Shown: piece after piece, positions 1 through 11,501 of the stretch
Layout: each line of letters opens with the position of its first letter
Position numbering within the stretch: the first letter of the stretch is position 1
Assembly (NCBI GenBank): GCA_002270565.1
Contig: NQMI01000097.1
Span: 1 to 64,000, forward strand
DNA length: 64,000 nucleotides
Source of the DNA: Stenocarpella maydis
Lineage: Eukaryota > Ascomycota > Sordariomycetes > Diaporthales > Diaporthaceae
Direction: 5' to 3'
Position numbers and translations under genes: made by a program
The notes under the pieces: model-generated
What the model was told of the DNA's origin: nothing
Seen by the model: only the letters and a program-made list of their open reading frames with translations
The model's database searches: none

Positions 1-93
1 TTGCTAGAAAGTCTAGGGTAACTCCTTACAACGAAGTCTAGGGTAACTCCTTGCACGGAGTACCAACGCCCTGCTGAGCGGTTCCGTTTAACA
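1..93 (-). repeat. TGTTAAACGG-type terminal repeat, inverted copy
   Basis: Read on the minus strand this begins TGTTAAACGGAACCGC at 93 and runs into short tandem units containing AAGGAGTTACCCTAGACTT. The same beginning is found on the plus strand at 10844 and 43926, and in diverged form at 17294. It starts with TG like an LTR, but no matching far end is visible. It is cut off by the window edge. Confidence 0.75.
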
Positions 94-345
94 ATAGAAA
101 AGAAGGAAGCTAATGCTGAGTAGAGGCGGATTGCCAAACAATCCGCTAAGGTAGTTTACTAAAGTTCCACTAAAGAGGCTAGTAGGATAGTAGCACAGGA
201 GGTATAGCTGCATTCTAAGGGTAAAGTAGGAGTTTTTAATTAGAGTTCCTTAATAAATAATGATACTAGTTAGTCTAAATTTATAGGTACTAGTAATAAG
301 GGTAGTAAATGAAATGCATCTATAGGTGGCTCGTCTTAGTGCCTG
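94..345 (+). pseudogene. Degraded coding fragment, Lys/Gln/Ser-rich
   Basis: One plus-strand frame encodes a Lys/Gln/Ser-rich stretch (for example EKKEANAE, RRIAKQSAKVVY, ASRIVAQEV) broken mostly by TAG and TAA that could derive from CAG and CAA. It resembles the basic C-terminal tail of fungal pogo-type transposases in composition only, so the family is uncertain. It is bounded on the left by the TGTTA repeat, which seems to have inserted into it. Confidence 0.25.
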
Positions 346-3300
346 ATTCTTGTTACTAGGAATGGAACTTATTTAATTGTTATCTAACTAGTCCTAGTTT
401 CTAGCTGTTTTTTGGTTTACTAGTTATGCCGTATTATTCTGATCTTATTTTTCTATAACTAGTATTCGCTAGGGTATAGGGTGCGGATACTGGTATTTGT
501 TTAGATGGTTTTTAGGCATAACTGGTATTTAGGGTATTGGTTGGATAAGGCGACTGGTATTGGTGTGTATTTTTTTTTTTGCTGGGTTAGCTGGTTATCA
601 GCTTCTAGTCATTCCCATCATGATTAGTCTCTTATTGGTTATTTTCCTTATTTTAGCTATAAAGACTGGAGTTTATTATATAATCTCGTTATAACGTTAA
701 TTTATTATGGTTCATTACATATAGGGTTCTTAAGCTACATTCCTGGCTCCTAGGGCTATTTCGTGATAGTTTGCATATAGTACTTTTCAAGTTCATTATA
801 ATAGTAGGTTAAGTTTCAGGCTGGTTCCTATATATTTTTACTAGAATTATAGCCTTTCCATTTAATAAGGTACTCCATTATCCCTTAGTACTATCTTAAG
901 TCTATAATATTTTCCACTTTATATTCCTTATTATATTTATTAAGGGTTTCAATCTATATTTTAAGTTTTATGTTTTTAGGTGCTAGTTTTAATAGTGAGA
1001 TATAAAAGACTAGGTATTATTTCATTCCTTTAGGTAGTAAGAGTTTATAGTTAGTATCTAAAAGCTTTCTCAAAATTTCAAAGGGGCTGATTTTCTTATA
1101 GTTAAGCTTATCGCTAGGTTACTTAATTTTAATATTTCAGTAAAGAAGGTAGATCTCATTACCCTCCTTAAGAATTAGTCCCTTAATTCTTTTCTAATTT
1201 ATTTATTTCGCTATTCATTCTTATATAAAAGGAAGTTCTACTTAAATATCCTTTTAGATTTATCCAATTTATATTGCTTTCCATTCCGCTAATTCCACTA
1301 TGGTATCATCTAGCAGTAATTCATAATATGCCTGGGGTTCATATCCGTAGAGTATAAAGAAAATTAACTATTTAGTCATGCTAGTAGTTGCGCTATTATA
1401 GGCAAACTGTACTAATGGTAGCAGTTCAACCCAATTATCTTATAATTAGTTAATATAGTATTAGAGGTATTATTCCATAATCTAGTTGATTTATTTCATT
1501 TATCTATTTATTTATAGATATACTATTATTAAGAGCTTATACTTTACTCCAAGTTGCTTCATTAATAACTTCTAAAAGTTTAATATAAAGAGCTTATCTC
1601 TATCTAAAATAACTTTATATAGCATCCCATAATTACTTATAATAATTTATAAGAACATATATGCAAGTTCTTGCATAGTGCTAGCTTCCTTATATGGTAT
1701 AAAGTATGCATACTTGCTCAGTCTACAAACTACTACCAGGATACTATCATATAGTACTCCAGTTAAGGGTTCTCATAAGAGAGGTAGTTTAATAATGAAG
1801 TTCAGGCTAATAGATGACCATATAGCCGTAAGTATTAGTAGGGGTTTTAATAATCCATATGGTTTATGCTTAGAGGCCTTATTTTTATTATATGAGTCAT
1901 ATTTATTAATAACGTTTTAAACCTTCTTCTTAAGGTTAGAGATCTAGTAATTCCGCTAAATTCTTTTAATTATTACTATAACATCTTAGTAGCTATATGC
2001 TAGTGCTTTATATATTTCTATAATTAACTCATCTTATTCTTTTAGATTAGTAGGGGTTTTTCTAATTTGGAAGTTAACTCTAATTATAACATCAAGTTCG
2101 CAGTTAAGAACAAGGCTTCCATCTTCTTAGGTTTTAAACACTATCCATTTCATAGGTAAATCCTTATCCTAATAGTTAGGTCTTTAACTAAGCACGTCTA
2201 CCCTTACATTCTTAATTCCATCTATATAAATAACCTTAATATTAAATTACAACAAGAACTCTATATATCTAATTTATTATTTATTAAGAGTCTTAATTAT
2301 TATAAAAGTTATAAGATTCTTATAGTCCATATAAAGTTTAATTTAATTCTTAGCTCTAATGAAGTAATATTACCATTCTTGAAATATATATACTATTACT
2401 CTAAATTCCTTATTAGGTATAGTATACCAGGTTTCTAGTCTATTAAATTTCTTGCTAAAGTTTGTACTAATGTATATTCTACCTTAATTATGTTTCTAAA
2501 TAAGTTCTCTGCTTATAGTATTATTAGAGGCATCTATATAAACTTTAAATTCTTTTCTAGGATTTACTTCTTCTAGTATAGGGTCTTTTATAAGTTTATC
2601 CTTAAATATCTAAATATAAGATCCTTCTTTCTTAGGTCTATAAGGGGTTTTATAATATTACTATACCATATAATAAATTATGTATAGAAGTTAATATATC
2701 GTAGGAATACTCTAATATCTTTAATATTAGTTAGCATTAGCTATTCCTTAATTACGTTAACTTTGCCTTCTTATATCTTAATTCTTCCTAATTTAATTAT
2801 ATATCCAAGGTACTTAACTTTCTAAGAGTACTATTTATATTTCTCTAGTTTTATAAAGAGTTTTATCTTCTAAAACTTTTATAGTACTTTCTTAATATAT
2901 TTTCTATAGTCTTTAAGGTTTTCTAAAAAGATAAGAATATCATTAAGATAGGTAATAATAAAAACATTTGGGTATTTATATAGGGTATAATTAATTATTT
3001 TGAAAATAAAGCTGGTATATTAGTTAATCTAAAGGGTATAACTATTATTTTATAATATCTATGGTATATTCTAAATGCTATCTTTTATTCCTCTTCCTTT
3101 TTAATTTAAATAAGGTTATACCTATACTTTACATTAAGTGCTATAAACTATTTTACTTCTTTAAGTTAATCTCTAAGTTCTTTAATAGGAGGAAGGTAAT
3201 ATTAGTTTTAATTTATAATATTATTAAGTTACGAATAATTAATATATAATTATAATTTACTATTCTTCTTTAATATAAAGAGGATTAGGTATCCTACTAG

Positions 3301-3592
3301 TGATTATAAAAGTCTAATGAATCCTTTCTTAAAGTTCTTATTAAGGTACTCCCTAAATGCTTTAAGTTATTCTTCATTAAGTCTATAAATAGGTTTAAAC
3401 TATAATGCAGTCCTTAGTTTTAAGGGTATCTTATAATCCTATTATATATATTATAGTAACACTATATTAAGTTCCTCTTAGAATACTTTCTTAAACTTAT
3501 AATATTCTTCTAGTATTTATACTAGTCTATCTATATTCATCTCTATCCTTTCTTCTTTTAAATAGAGAAGGTATTATTATATTTTCTGCTAG
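340..3592 (-). mobile_element. Ty3/Gypsy chromovirus pol, RIP-degraded
   Basis: Minus-strand translation shows a reverse transcriptase with the active-site box degraded to YLNDILIF near 2929-2952 (YxDD expected). An RNase H region follows (KEFKVYIDASNN near 2500-2600, then a conserved NKEFRVIVYI-like stretch). A chromodomain (YKVENIID ... YLIKWKGYN) lies near 845-965. The order RT, RNase H, integrase zone, chromodomain read right to left is that of chromoviruses. The integrase zone (about 1000-2100) is too mutated to place catalytic residues. Stops are mainly TAA and TAG. No LTR can be assigned with confidence: the right edge is cut by the next element at about 3593, and the repeat at 1-93 looks like a separate insertion. 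Confidence 0.8.
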
Positions 3593-3985
3593 TATTGAAA
3601 ACGGGCCAAGAGGGAGAGCGAGAGGACAAAACCTCCACACACACAAAAAGGCACACTTCTGCTAGAGCCCTGATCAAGTAACCACCCCAAGAGGAGCGTG
3701 AAAGGCAAGAAGAGGAGCCCCTAACGCGATAGGAGAGTTATAAGGGGAATAGAGGGTGCCAAAAAGGAGAGGCAGAAAAAGAAGATATAAGAAATAGTTT
3801 CATAGTACACATATATATATCTAACAGATATAAATTCACAGGGTATAAAAAGATTGATTCTCTAGGACTAGAAATTTCTTAAAAGCAATGCAGGACGGCC
3901 CCTTCTTATAGNGGGATGCTAAGGCTGGTTTTCCTTTAGATTCCGAAATATGCCGGTTCCCCTAGACCCTAGAACACACCCCCTT
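3593..3985. repeat. Left direct terminal repeat (candidate LTR)
   Basis: It matches 15465-15955 in order: AAAACGGGC at the start, a shared GGAGCGTG.AAGGCAAGAAGA segment, ATGCTAAGGCTGGTTTTCC, CATGCCGGTTCCC and a final CCCCCTTC. A single undetermined base at 3912 sits in its G-run. On the minus strand a purine tract (GGAAGGGGG) lies at the inner edge, where a 3' LTR of a minus-strand element would begin. Confidence 0.6.
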
Positions 3986-4049
3986 CCAGACTATTATAAA
4001 GAATAAGCAATAATCCGCCTAAAATAATTAAAATCACTTTTCTCCTCTA

Positions 4050-6100
4050 ATCAGATAAGCCACCTGAATTTAGCTCTATTGGACCCTTTATAGCTCCTAA
4101 TTCCTGGCCTGCTTATTCTTACTCTTATTCTACTATAGTATGCTTAGTCTGCAATCCTTCTCCTTTTGCTCAATCGCCTTCTTATAAGCCCAGGATTAAT
4201 AGCTATTACTAATTGCTAGTATAGGAACCCAGTAATTTGCTTCCTTAATCCCCACCCACTTACTTGCATTCCAGTTGTACTCCTAAATTAATATAATTTT
4301 TATTGCAGCAGGTAATAAGCAATATAGTAGCAGTATAATCAGAATAAAGGATAGAGATAATAATGAAGATCTTAAGATACCTGATTACTTGGGGGTTATC
4401 CCACCTATATTTATATTTCCTCCTAAAGATATATTCCTAATGCTTGCTTTTAATATCTGCTGCAAGAGAAGTTTAATAGGGTTACCTAGTAGCATTCCGG
4501 CCCTACTTTAATTAAGCATTTATAGAGTAATTATTGCTTTACTTAGTATCCTAAGACTATCTTCTTTATATGTTTATGCCCCATCTGCTTAAGGCAGAGG
4601 CTTAGGTATCTTAGATGGGTCCTTATAAAGTTCAAGCCTAGATATTATAATTAGATCCTTTATAGCTATATTAGATATCTTAAATATTAGGATAGATAGC
4701 TAGTTTTTTAAGTTGTTAGGAGTAATAGGAGTTTTGCTTGATCTGGAAGTCTAAATGTTGGTAAGCATTAAAAGATCAGCCTTATTAAATCTTACTATAA
4801 GGAAGCCTAGCAGATTTTATCCTAGCTCTAATCTTATACTAGATATAGTATAATACTTAGTCTCCCTCTTATTCATCCCTAAAATATTAGCTTAAGAGTA
4901 TATAATATTCTTTCCTATTATAAGTCTCTTATACTTATTATAGCTAATAACTAGAGTATTTTAAATACCCCTAATTAGATACCCGGATTTATTAATTTCT
5001 AATCAGATACTAAAACCCTAGATAAAAGCTAAGGCTTTTTTAGCAGGCAAGCTAGGAGGGGCAGATTTAAGTAGCCTGGTCTTAATCCAGTCTCTAAACT
5101 TCTAGCTATTCTTTCTATAATTCTCCCAGAAGAAAAAAGCAATATAGGTGGCTATAAGGAGTCTATAGGCAGTTGATCCTAGCTGCAGCATGACCTTTAC
5201 CTGGATCGCTATGTATGCTTGTTTTGAGAATCCTTTAGGTAGCCTAAGGGTAAGGAAGTATATAATGCAGTCCCTTATATAGGGATATATCCTATTATAA
5301 GTTCTCTAATTAGGATAAATATTAATTATATTAGGCTGTTTGGTATCCCTATTAAAGATGCTTAATACTTAATATCCTGGGGTATATATAACTTAAATAA
5401 TGAACCTCTAGCTATCCTTTAGTGAGTGGTATCTCTATAATCTAGGGGGTTCTCTATTGATATTATAGGTTATGGGCATTATAAAGACTAGATTACTGAA
5501 ATTAATTAGCTATTAATTGATATGCCCTAGAATATAATTAGTATATAGGTATGCCTCTTAAGCTAGGAGACTTTCTGTATTATAAAGGGTTATAAGAAAG
5601 TTACTATAGTAAGTACTAAATAGGTTCTTTTGCCTAGGGGGGTTTTTGAACTGAGGATAGGGATTAATGCCCTTAAAATATATATCTACTACCTGCTGTA
5701 TATAATTACTATGCCCCCATTTTTAATTCTAAAAGAATGGTGGTTGTACTGAAAGGTCTGATATATTAAAAGCTTGGGAGAGTATTAGCTTGTTATTAAG
5801 GATTCTGGTTTTAAATGGGTCTTTTATTAGGTCTGTATTAGCTCTATAATTCTAGTTTTCTTAATTGCGGATATCATATGAGTTGGGAAATCTTAGCTGC
5901 TATATAGGGTTAATATTATTAAAATTCATAATAAAGAGCAATGCTAAAAGTTGTGCTTTAAGGCCAACCTAATTAGAAGGGTCTAGGTACTTAATAGTAG
6001 GTATAGGGGCATTAGGATTATTTATAGGGCTAACTTAGCCCTTTAGACTATTAATAGCTATAAATTAGATTAATAGGGATCCCTTCTTCTTTCCCTTACC
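4050..6100 (-). pseudogene. Extra long degraded ORF downstream of integrase, function unknown
   Basis: Most of this stretch reads as one minus-strand frame once TAG and TAA are regarded as mutated Gln/Trp codons. Coding-like segments include NLFSTYYSNFLITLYN, IYPYIRDCIIYFLTLRL, KQAYIAIQVKVMLQLGS and YIAFFFWENYRKNS. It would be roughly 650-680 residues. It lies 3' of the integrase in the minus-strand Gypsy element, the position of an env or third ORF. I recognise no polymerase, integrase, envelope or host-gene motif. It could be a captured gene, a gag-like protein of another element, or an element-specific third ORF. The frame was followed by eye, so the ends are approximate. Confidence 0.45.
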
Positions 6101-7750
6101 TTTCTTTATTATTTGCTAGCTTAAGGAAGATCTCTTTTCAATTAGTTGGACTAAGGAAAAGGGTGCAAAGGTAAGGAGAAATTAGGTAATGGAGGGGAGG
6201 TAACGGGTTTTAAGGGTAGAGGTTGATAGTTGCAGCAGCTTTTAAGTCTTAATGATGCAAGTTATGCTATGCTAATTAGAGATCAGCTGAGGTATAGTGG
6301 TTATAGAAGAAGTGGTTGGGTTGGAGGTTATAGCAGAAAGGTGGGCTTTTATTAGAAGGGGAGCCTTAAGATGGGTGAATCACTTAAGCTAGTGAATTAC
6401 TTAACTTCCTTCCCTTTTTTTTTTTGCCAGGCAGCAACCTTTGCTACTTTAAATGCTTCTAATAAGAGCTCCCCTCTCCAACTTTTTATATTTAAAGTTG
6501 CTTTTCCCCTACTAATCCTTTTCTTTAACTTCCCCTTAATAGCATTATTAATTATTAATTATTAATCTTAATATTAAATTATTAAGCCTCCTTAATTAGA
6601 TAAGCTTTGCTATTATTATGCTTTTTTCTCCTTAATTAAGCTAAGAAGAGAAGGGAAAGGGTAAGGAGCAATTGCCTCCTGTTGTTGGGGTCTTTAAAAC
6701 ATACAATCCTCCTTCTATTCACGAAGAGAGCATCTGCACCTGCTTCTAGTTGAATGCAATCCTTTTATGAAACCAGATCTATAAATTACCGCTTTATAAG
6801 GCCTTTATAATAAATATTAAGATATATAATCTTAAGAGCAGCAGCAAGGGTCTTTATATTCCATGGACTCTTTCCTTAATATGTAAATCTAAGCTGCTTA
6901 AACTATTCTTTTCCTTTTTGAAAGCCCTAGAGGCTTGTGAGTATCTGTAGTCTTGCCTTAGTACTTTGATTAAAGGAGGTCTGAATGATGTTTTTGTTGA
7001 GCATATAAATGATGGCCCTTATGAGAAGTATATATCTTAATTGTGCTAGGGGAATAACTTTTGTTGGGGCCTGGCTCTCTTTATTGCCTTCTTTGGTTGT
7101 TATAATGTGAACCCGTGCAATTATTGTATGCAGTGGATGGGGGCTAATTGCAACCGAATAACTCTTTAAGGCATTATCTCCATTATAATCCCTTTCTTTA
7201 AGTGCTGATTGCTTTAAGGATTTCAAGATAATGCTTATACTAATTATATCTATTATGTTAAGGGTTACCTTTATGATTTTAAGATGCTAAAGATTTCTGA
7301 GAGTAGTTATAACTATATTACTAATGTGTATCTTGATTTAATTAATGAGCCTCTAAATATACCTCCTTTAGAGCTCTTACTGGGCAAGTATACTGAGGCA
7401 GCTACTGAGATAGGATATGAGGAAACTTGCGCGGATGCTGTGGGTGAGATTACCGGATGTGTGCTTAGGAAGTTTAAGTATAAGCCTATGGATCTCTAGT
7501 TATGGTTGTGAGGTGATCAGAAGGGTTAGGTAAGGCTGGGGTGGATTTAGTTTTTTAGGTTGCTAATACTTCTTTTGGTAGTAAATTAAGAACTAATGAT
7601 TTTTATCTTATATGTGGTCCTAAGAGAAGTATACTTATCTGATTAGAGATATAATGTTATTTTGACTTTTTTTATATCTTGACTTTTTTTATGTCTTGAC
7701 TTTTTTTATGTCTTAACTTTTTTATATCTTATTCTAGAATTTGTATTCCT
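6101..7750. other. Spacer between integrase and extra ORF
   Basis: This AT-rich stretch lies inside the large Gypsy element. It holds two short uninterrupted frames: 7284-7499 (+, 71 codons, acidic, beginning MLKISESSYNYI) and 6927-7226 (-, 99 codons). Neither matches a family I know. At 7667-7730 a short TTTTTTAT-TCTTGAC motif is repeated about four times in tandem. No tRNA or splice structure was found. Confidence 0.35.
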
Positions 7751-9250
7751 TTAGCTTGGGGTTATTAGGGTTGATAAGCGGAATGTCTATATGTAGTATT
7801 GTTCTTTAAGTCTGATTAGCTGAATTTAATAAGTCTAAATTATATAAGCTGTCTATATCTGAGTATGCCTGCGCTTGGGGGACCATCCAGCTAGGAAGAG
7901 ACTAGTCTTGGTACTAATTATTATTATTCTAATTAGGGGTGGTGGGATAGAGTGTGTTGTCTAGTGTGTTTGGGAAGACATTATATCCGGCTACCTTTAA
8001 TAGCTTCCTCCCAGTTTATTGACTTTTAGGAGGGTTGTTCTTTTAAAGAAAAGGCACCTCTAGCTCCTAAATTCCCCTCTTATAGATGAATTTCTTTAGG
8101 CGTATTGGGGGATAGGTCCTATTAATAGGGATCCCATTAGGAGTCCTTAGCTTATATATGTTATTAGGCTTAATAGTATTAATGATATAAGGCCTGAACT
8201 ATTAATATGTTAGCTTTTGGAATAATGAGTGATTAGATTTCTTCTACTTATTTATAACTAGTATAAGGTTATTTTTTGTAAGAGGCTTGGGTTTATGGAA
8301 TCCCTAGTGGGTGTCTCTGGCTGCTGCCTTTTTTTTTTTGCTTAGTAACTGACTCCTAAGCATATAGGATATCTTGTTTTAGGTCTAGTAATGAGTGCAG
8401 TTGACATTCTAGTACTTAATTGGAGGTTATATGGGGTGATTAGGCTTGAACCCGCTAGGTAGGGATCTTTATTTTAATGGGTAATACTGGGTTAAATTCG
8501 TAGAGCAGGTAGAACGGGCTTTTCTTATGTAACCGCTTTAAGGACATTCTATTAGCAAAGAGTGCATAAGGAAGGATCTTTTTTCATCTAGTTATACCCC
8601 TATCTAGCATCTTTCCTAAGGCTGATGTGATATTGAAGTGGCTGTATTCTATAATACTGTTTGCCCTAGGATTATATGCAGATATTCTGATTTGATACAC
8701 CCTAAGGTATCTAAGGTATTTAGTAAAGTCTCTAAGGTTCTTAGGTCCCCTATCTATAACCACTAATATGGGCAAGCCCTATTTGAGTAGGAACTTGTTG
8801 ATAAAGAATTGCTTAATGTTTTTTAAGTTGGCAGCCCTGAGAGCTATTGCCTCAGGCTATCCCGTAAGGTCGCAATATCCTTCCATAAGGTATTAACATC
8901 CCTGATTAGAGGGCAAATACTGAATATTAATATGAATTTTTAAAAATGGAAGCCCTAGGGTAATGGGTATTACCCCATTATTATAGATCCTAGTATCTCA
9001 TTTATTACATCTAGGATATCCAGTAATCGCTTTTTCTATATCTGCATATATCCCTTTCTAGTAGTATATTGCTTTAATCTGGTAGTAGGTAGTATCCCTC
9101 CCTCTATAACTAAGAGGAGTGTAAGTATTCCTAATGATTCTTTTTCTCAGATTAGGGTTATTTACAACTCTCCTTTTAGGGAGGTCTTTCTTGGGTTCTT
9201 GCTAGAGTACTCCTTCCCTAAGGGAAAACGTAAGAGCTTTCTTCTTAAAA
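7750..9250 (-). pseudogene. Gypsy integrase, RIP-degraded
   Basis: The uninterrupted minus-strand piece 8584-8775 is integrase core: PILVVIDRGPKNL followed by RISAYNPRANSIIEYSH, the family pattern around the second Asp and the catalytic Glu. Downstream frames continue with FYLLYEFNPVLPI, typical after the core, and with IYKLRTPNGIPIN plus PPIRLKKF, which resembles the C-terminal domain of fungal Gypsy integrases. Several stops interrupt it. The upstream zinc-binding part (about 8900-9250) is poorly readable. Confidence 0.8.
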
Positions 9251-9479
9251 GCCTTCTGTTGCTAATTAGAGAGGTAATTAGGTAGAATACCATAATAGAG
9301 GTAATCTGCAATCCCCCTTAATTCCTTTAACCACTAATAACTATCTTCAAGCAATAGCATCTAATTAGAAGGTATTAAAGCTATCACAGGGTTAAGAGAA
9401 GCATTACACCATTCCTTAATATCCCCTTTAATTTATCTATCCACCTTATCTAAAGGACCCAGAGGTTTTCTTAAGAGCG

Positions 9480-10843
9480 AGTTAGCAACCGAATTATCAA
9501 CCCCTTTAACATACCTAACCATAAAGTCATATATCCTAATTACAGCCAGCCATCAAGTAATATAGGCCCTAGGGATATCTAATGCTAACCCCTTTAGCTG
9601 CCAAACAAGAACATTCAAGTCAATCTCTAGGATAAAATGAACTCTATATATATAGAACTAAAACCATCTAATTGCATAGAGTATAGCCTAATACTCACGT
9701 TTTATTGCATTATAAAGCTTCTTAGCAGTAGTCCATAAGCCACTCTTATACCAGACCGGATAACAAACCCTATCTTTTACCTACATCAGGCAAGCACCCC
9801 AGCCATCCAGGCTTACATCAACCATAAGAATAATCTCTCCCCCATTATAGTTAATATTCACAAGATAGGGTTTTAAAGTAATTATTAACTTAAGGGCATT
9901 TATAGCTTCCTAGTAGCTTTTAATCTAGATAAACAGAGTACCCTTCTTTAGCAGGTTAAAGAAAGAACATAATACAATTCCATAAAAGGGCATCTAAATC
10001 TAATAAAAGTTAATTAGGCTGAGAAATAATCAGAGCTAGCTAATATTTTCATAGGTCTCCCACTCCTTAATCTTAACAATCTTCTTATTTATAGGAAAGT
10101 AGCCTAGAGTCCCACACATATAACCTATAATATCAGCCTGCTTTTTACACCATTTGGATTTAGCAGCATTAATTACATCACTAGCAAGCTCTATATTAAA
10201 AAGCATATCATTAAGGTTCTTAATGTACTCTATGATATACCTCCATACCCCAGGAAGGTCATCAAGCTCCTAATCATTATAGGTGGACTCTAGCCCTTTT
10301 ACCGCAATATCATTAAGGAATAAGCAGCAGACTATCGGAATTAGGTTGTAAAACAAGCGAACCATACATCTCATAAACTATGCCACTAAGTTTGTGGCTC
10401 CCATAGGCAGCCCACACTATTAAAATAGCCTAATTAGAGTTATAAAGGTAGTAATATTACGGCTTTTCTCTTTCAGCTTAATCTAATTATACCCTAAGAA
10501 AAAGTCCAAGAGCAACAGAACCTAATACATCATAAACTCCTCAGCAAACTCATCAGCAGCTAGAGGAATAAAGGCATCTCTAATTATAACCCGATTAGCC
10601 TCAGAGATATTATTAATCAACCAATAGCCACTATCCTTCTTCTTAATAAGGAACTACTAGTTTTAGTAGGGGGCATGGGATTCTTCAATTATACCCCTAG
10701 CTTCTCGCTCCCTTAACATTTTAATAGCAGTCTCCCTTAATACTCTAGAGAGCTTAATAGTTTTCATCTAATATACCTGATAAAGAACTATCTTAATGGA
10801 CTAAGGAGGGGCAACATCTATACTAATTTGGGAGATATAAGAC
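9480..10843 (-). pseudogene. Gypsy reverse transcriptase and RNase H, RIP-degraded
   Basis: Minus-strand frames show REREARGIIEESHAP, YWLINNISEANRV, FIPLAADEFAEEFM, LLDFFLGYN, CGLPMGATN and CCLFLNDIAVKG. These correspond to the fingers, the first catalytic Asp (LLDFFSGYD-like) and the YxDD box, now FLNDIAV with an Asp-to-Asn change. RNase H lies further left (about 9480-9900). The coding sequence is cut at 10844 by a TGTTAAACGG repeat, and the host element resumes at 11502. Confidence 0.8.
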
Positions 10844-10951
10844 TGTTAAACGGAACCGCTCAGCAGGGCGTTGGCACTTCCTGCAAGGAGTTACCCTAGA
10901 CTTCTTGTAAGGAGTTACCCTAGACTTCTTGTAAGGAGTTACCCTAGACTT
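10844..10951 (+). repeat. TGTTAAACGG-type repeat with 24-bp minisatellite
   Basis: It begins TGTTAAACGGAACCGCTCAG and then has three head-to-tail 24-bp units containing GTAAGGAGTTACCCTAGACT before running into the N gap. It interrupts the Gypsy reverse transcriptase, so it is a later insertion. The far end and any target duplication lie in the gap. Confidence 0.8.
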
Positions 10952-11501
10952 NNNNNNNNNNNNNNNNNNNNNNNNNNNNNNNNNNNNNNNNNNNNNNNNN
11001 NNNNNNNNNNNNNNNNNNNNNNNNNNNNNNNNNNNNNNNNNNNNNNNNNNNNNNNNNNNNNNNNNNNNNNNNNNNNNNNNNNNNNNNNNNNNNNNNNNNN
11101 NNNNNNNNNNNNNNNNNNNNNNNNNNNNNNNNNNNNNNNNNNNNNNNNNNNNNNNNNNNNNNNNNNNNNNNNNNNNNNNNNNNNNNNNNNNNNNNNNNNN
11201 NNNNNNNNNNNNNNNNNNNNNNNNNNNNNNNNNNNNNNNNNNNNNNNNNNNNNNNNNNNNNNNNNNNNNNNNNNNNNNNNNNNNNNNNNNNNNNNNNNNN
11301 NNNNNNNNNNNNNNNNNNNNNNNNNNNNNNNNNNNNNNNNNNNNNNNNNNNNNNNNNNNNNNNNNNNNNNNNNNNNNNNNNNNNNNNNNNNNNNNNNNNN
11401 NNNNNNNNNNNNNNNNNNNNNNNNNNNNNNNNNNNNNNNNNNNNNNNNNNNNNNNNNNNNNNNNNNNNNNNNNNNNNNNNNNNNNNNNNNNNNNNNNNNN
11501 N
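10952..11501. other. Assembly gap of 550 Ns
   Basis: The gap starts inside the third minisatellite unit, so it is probably a tandem-repeat collapse. The length may be estimated rather than real. Reading frames drawn across it are meaningless. Confidence 0.98.

Noticed and set aside
1..93. Telomere end at the left edge because of repeated CCCTA words
   Set aside because: The unit is 24-25 bp and not a TTAGGG array, and the same sequence occurs inside other elements in the window.
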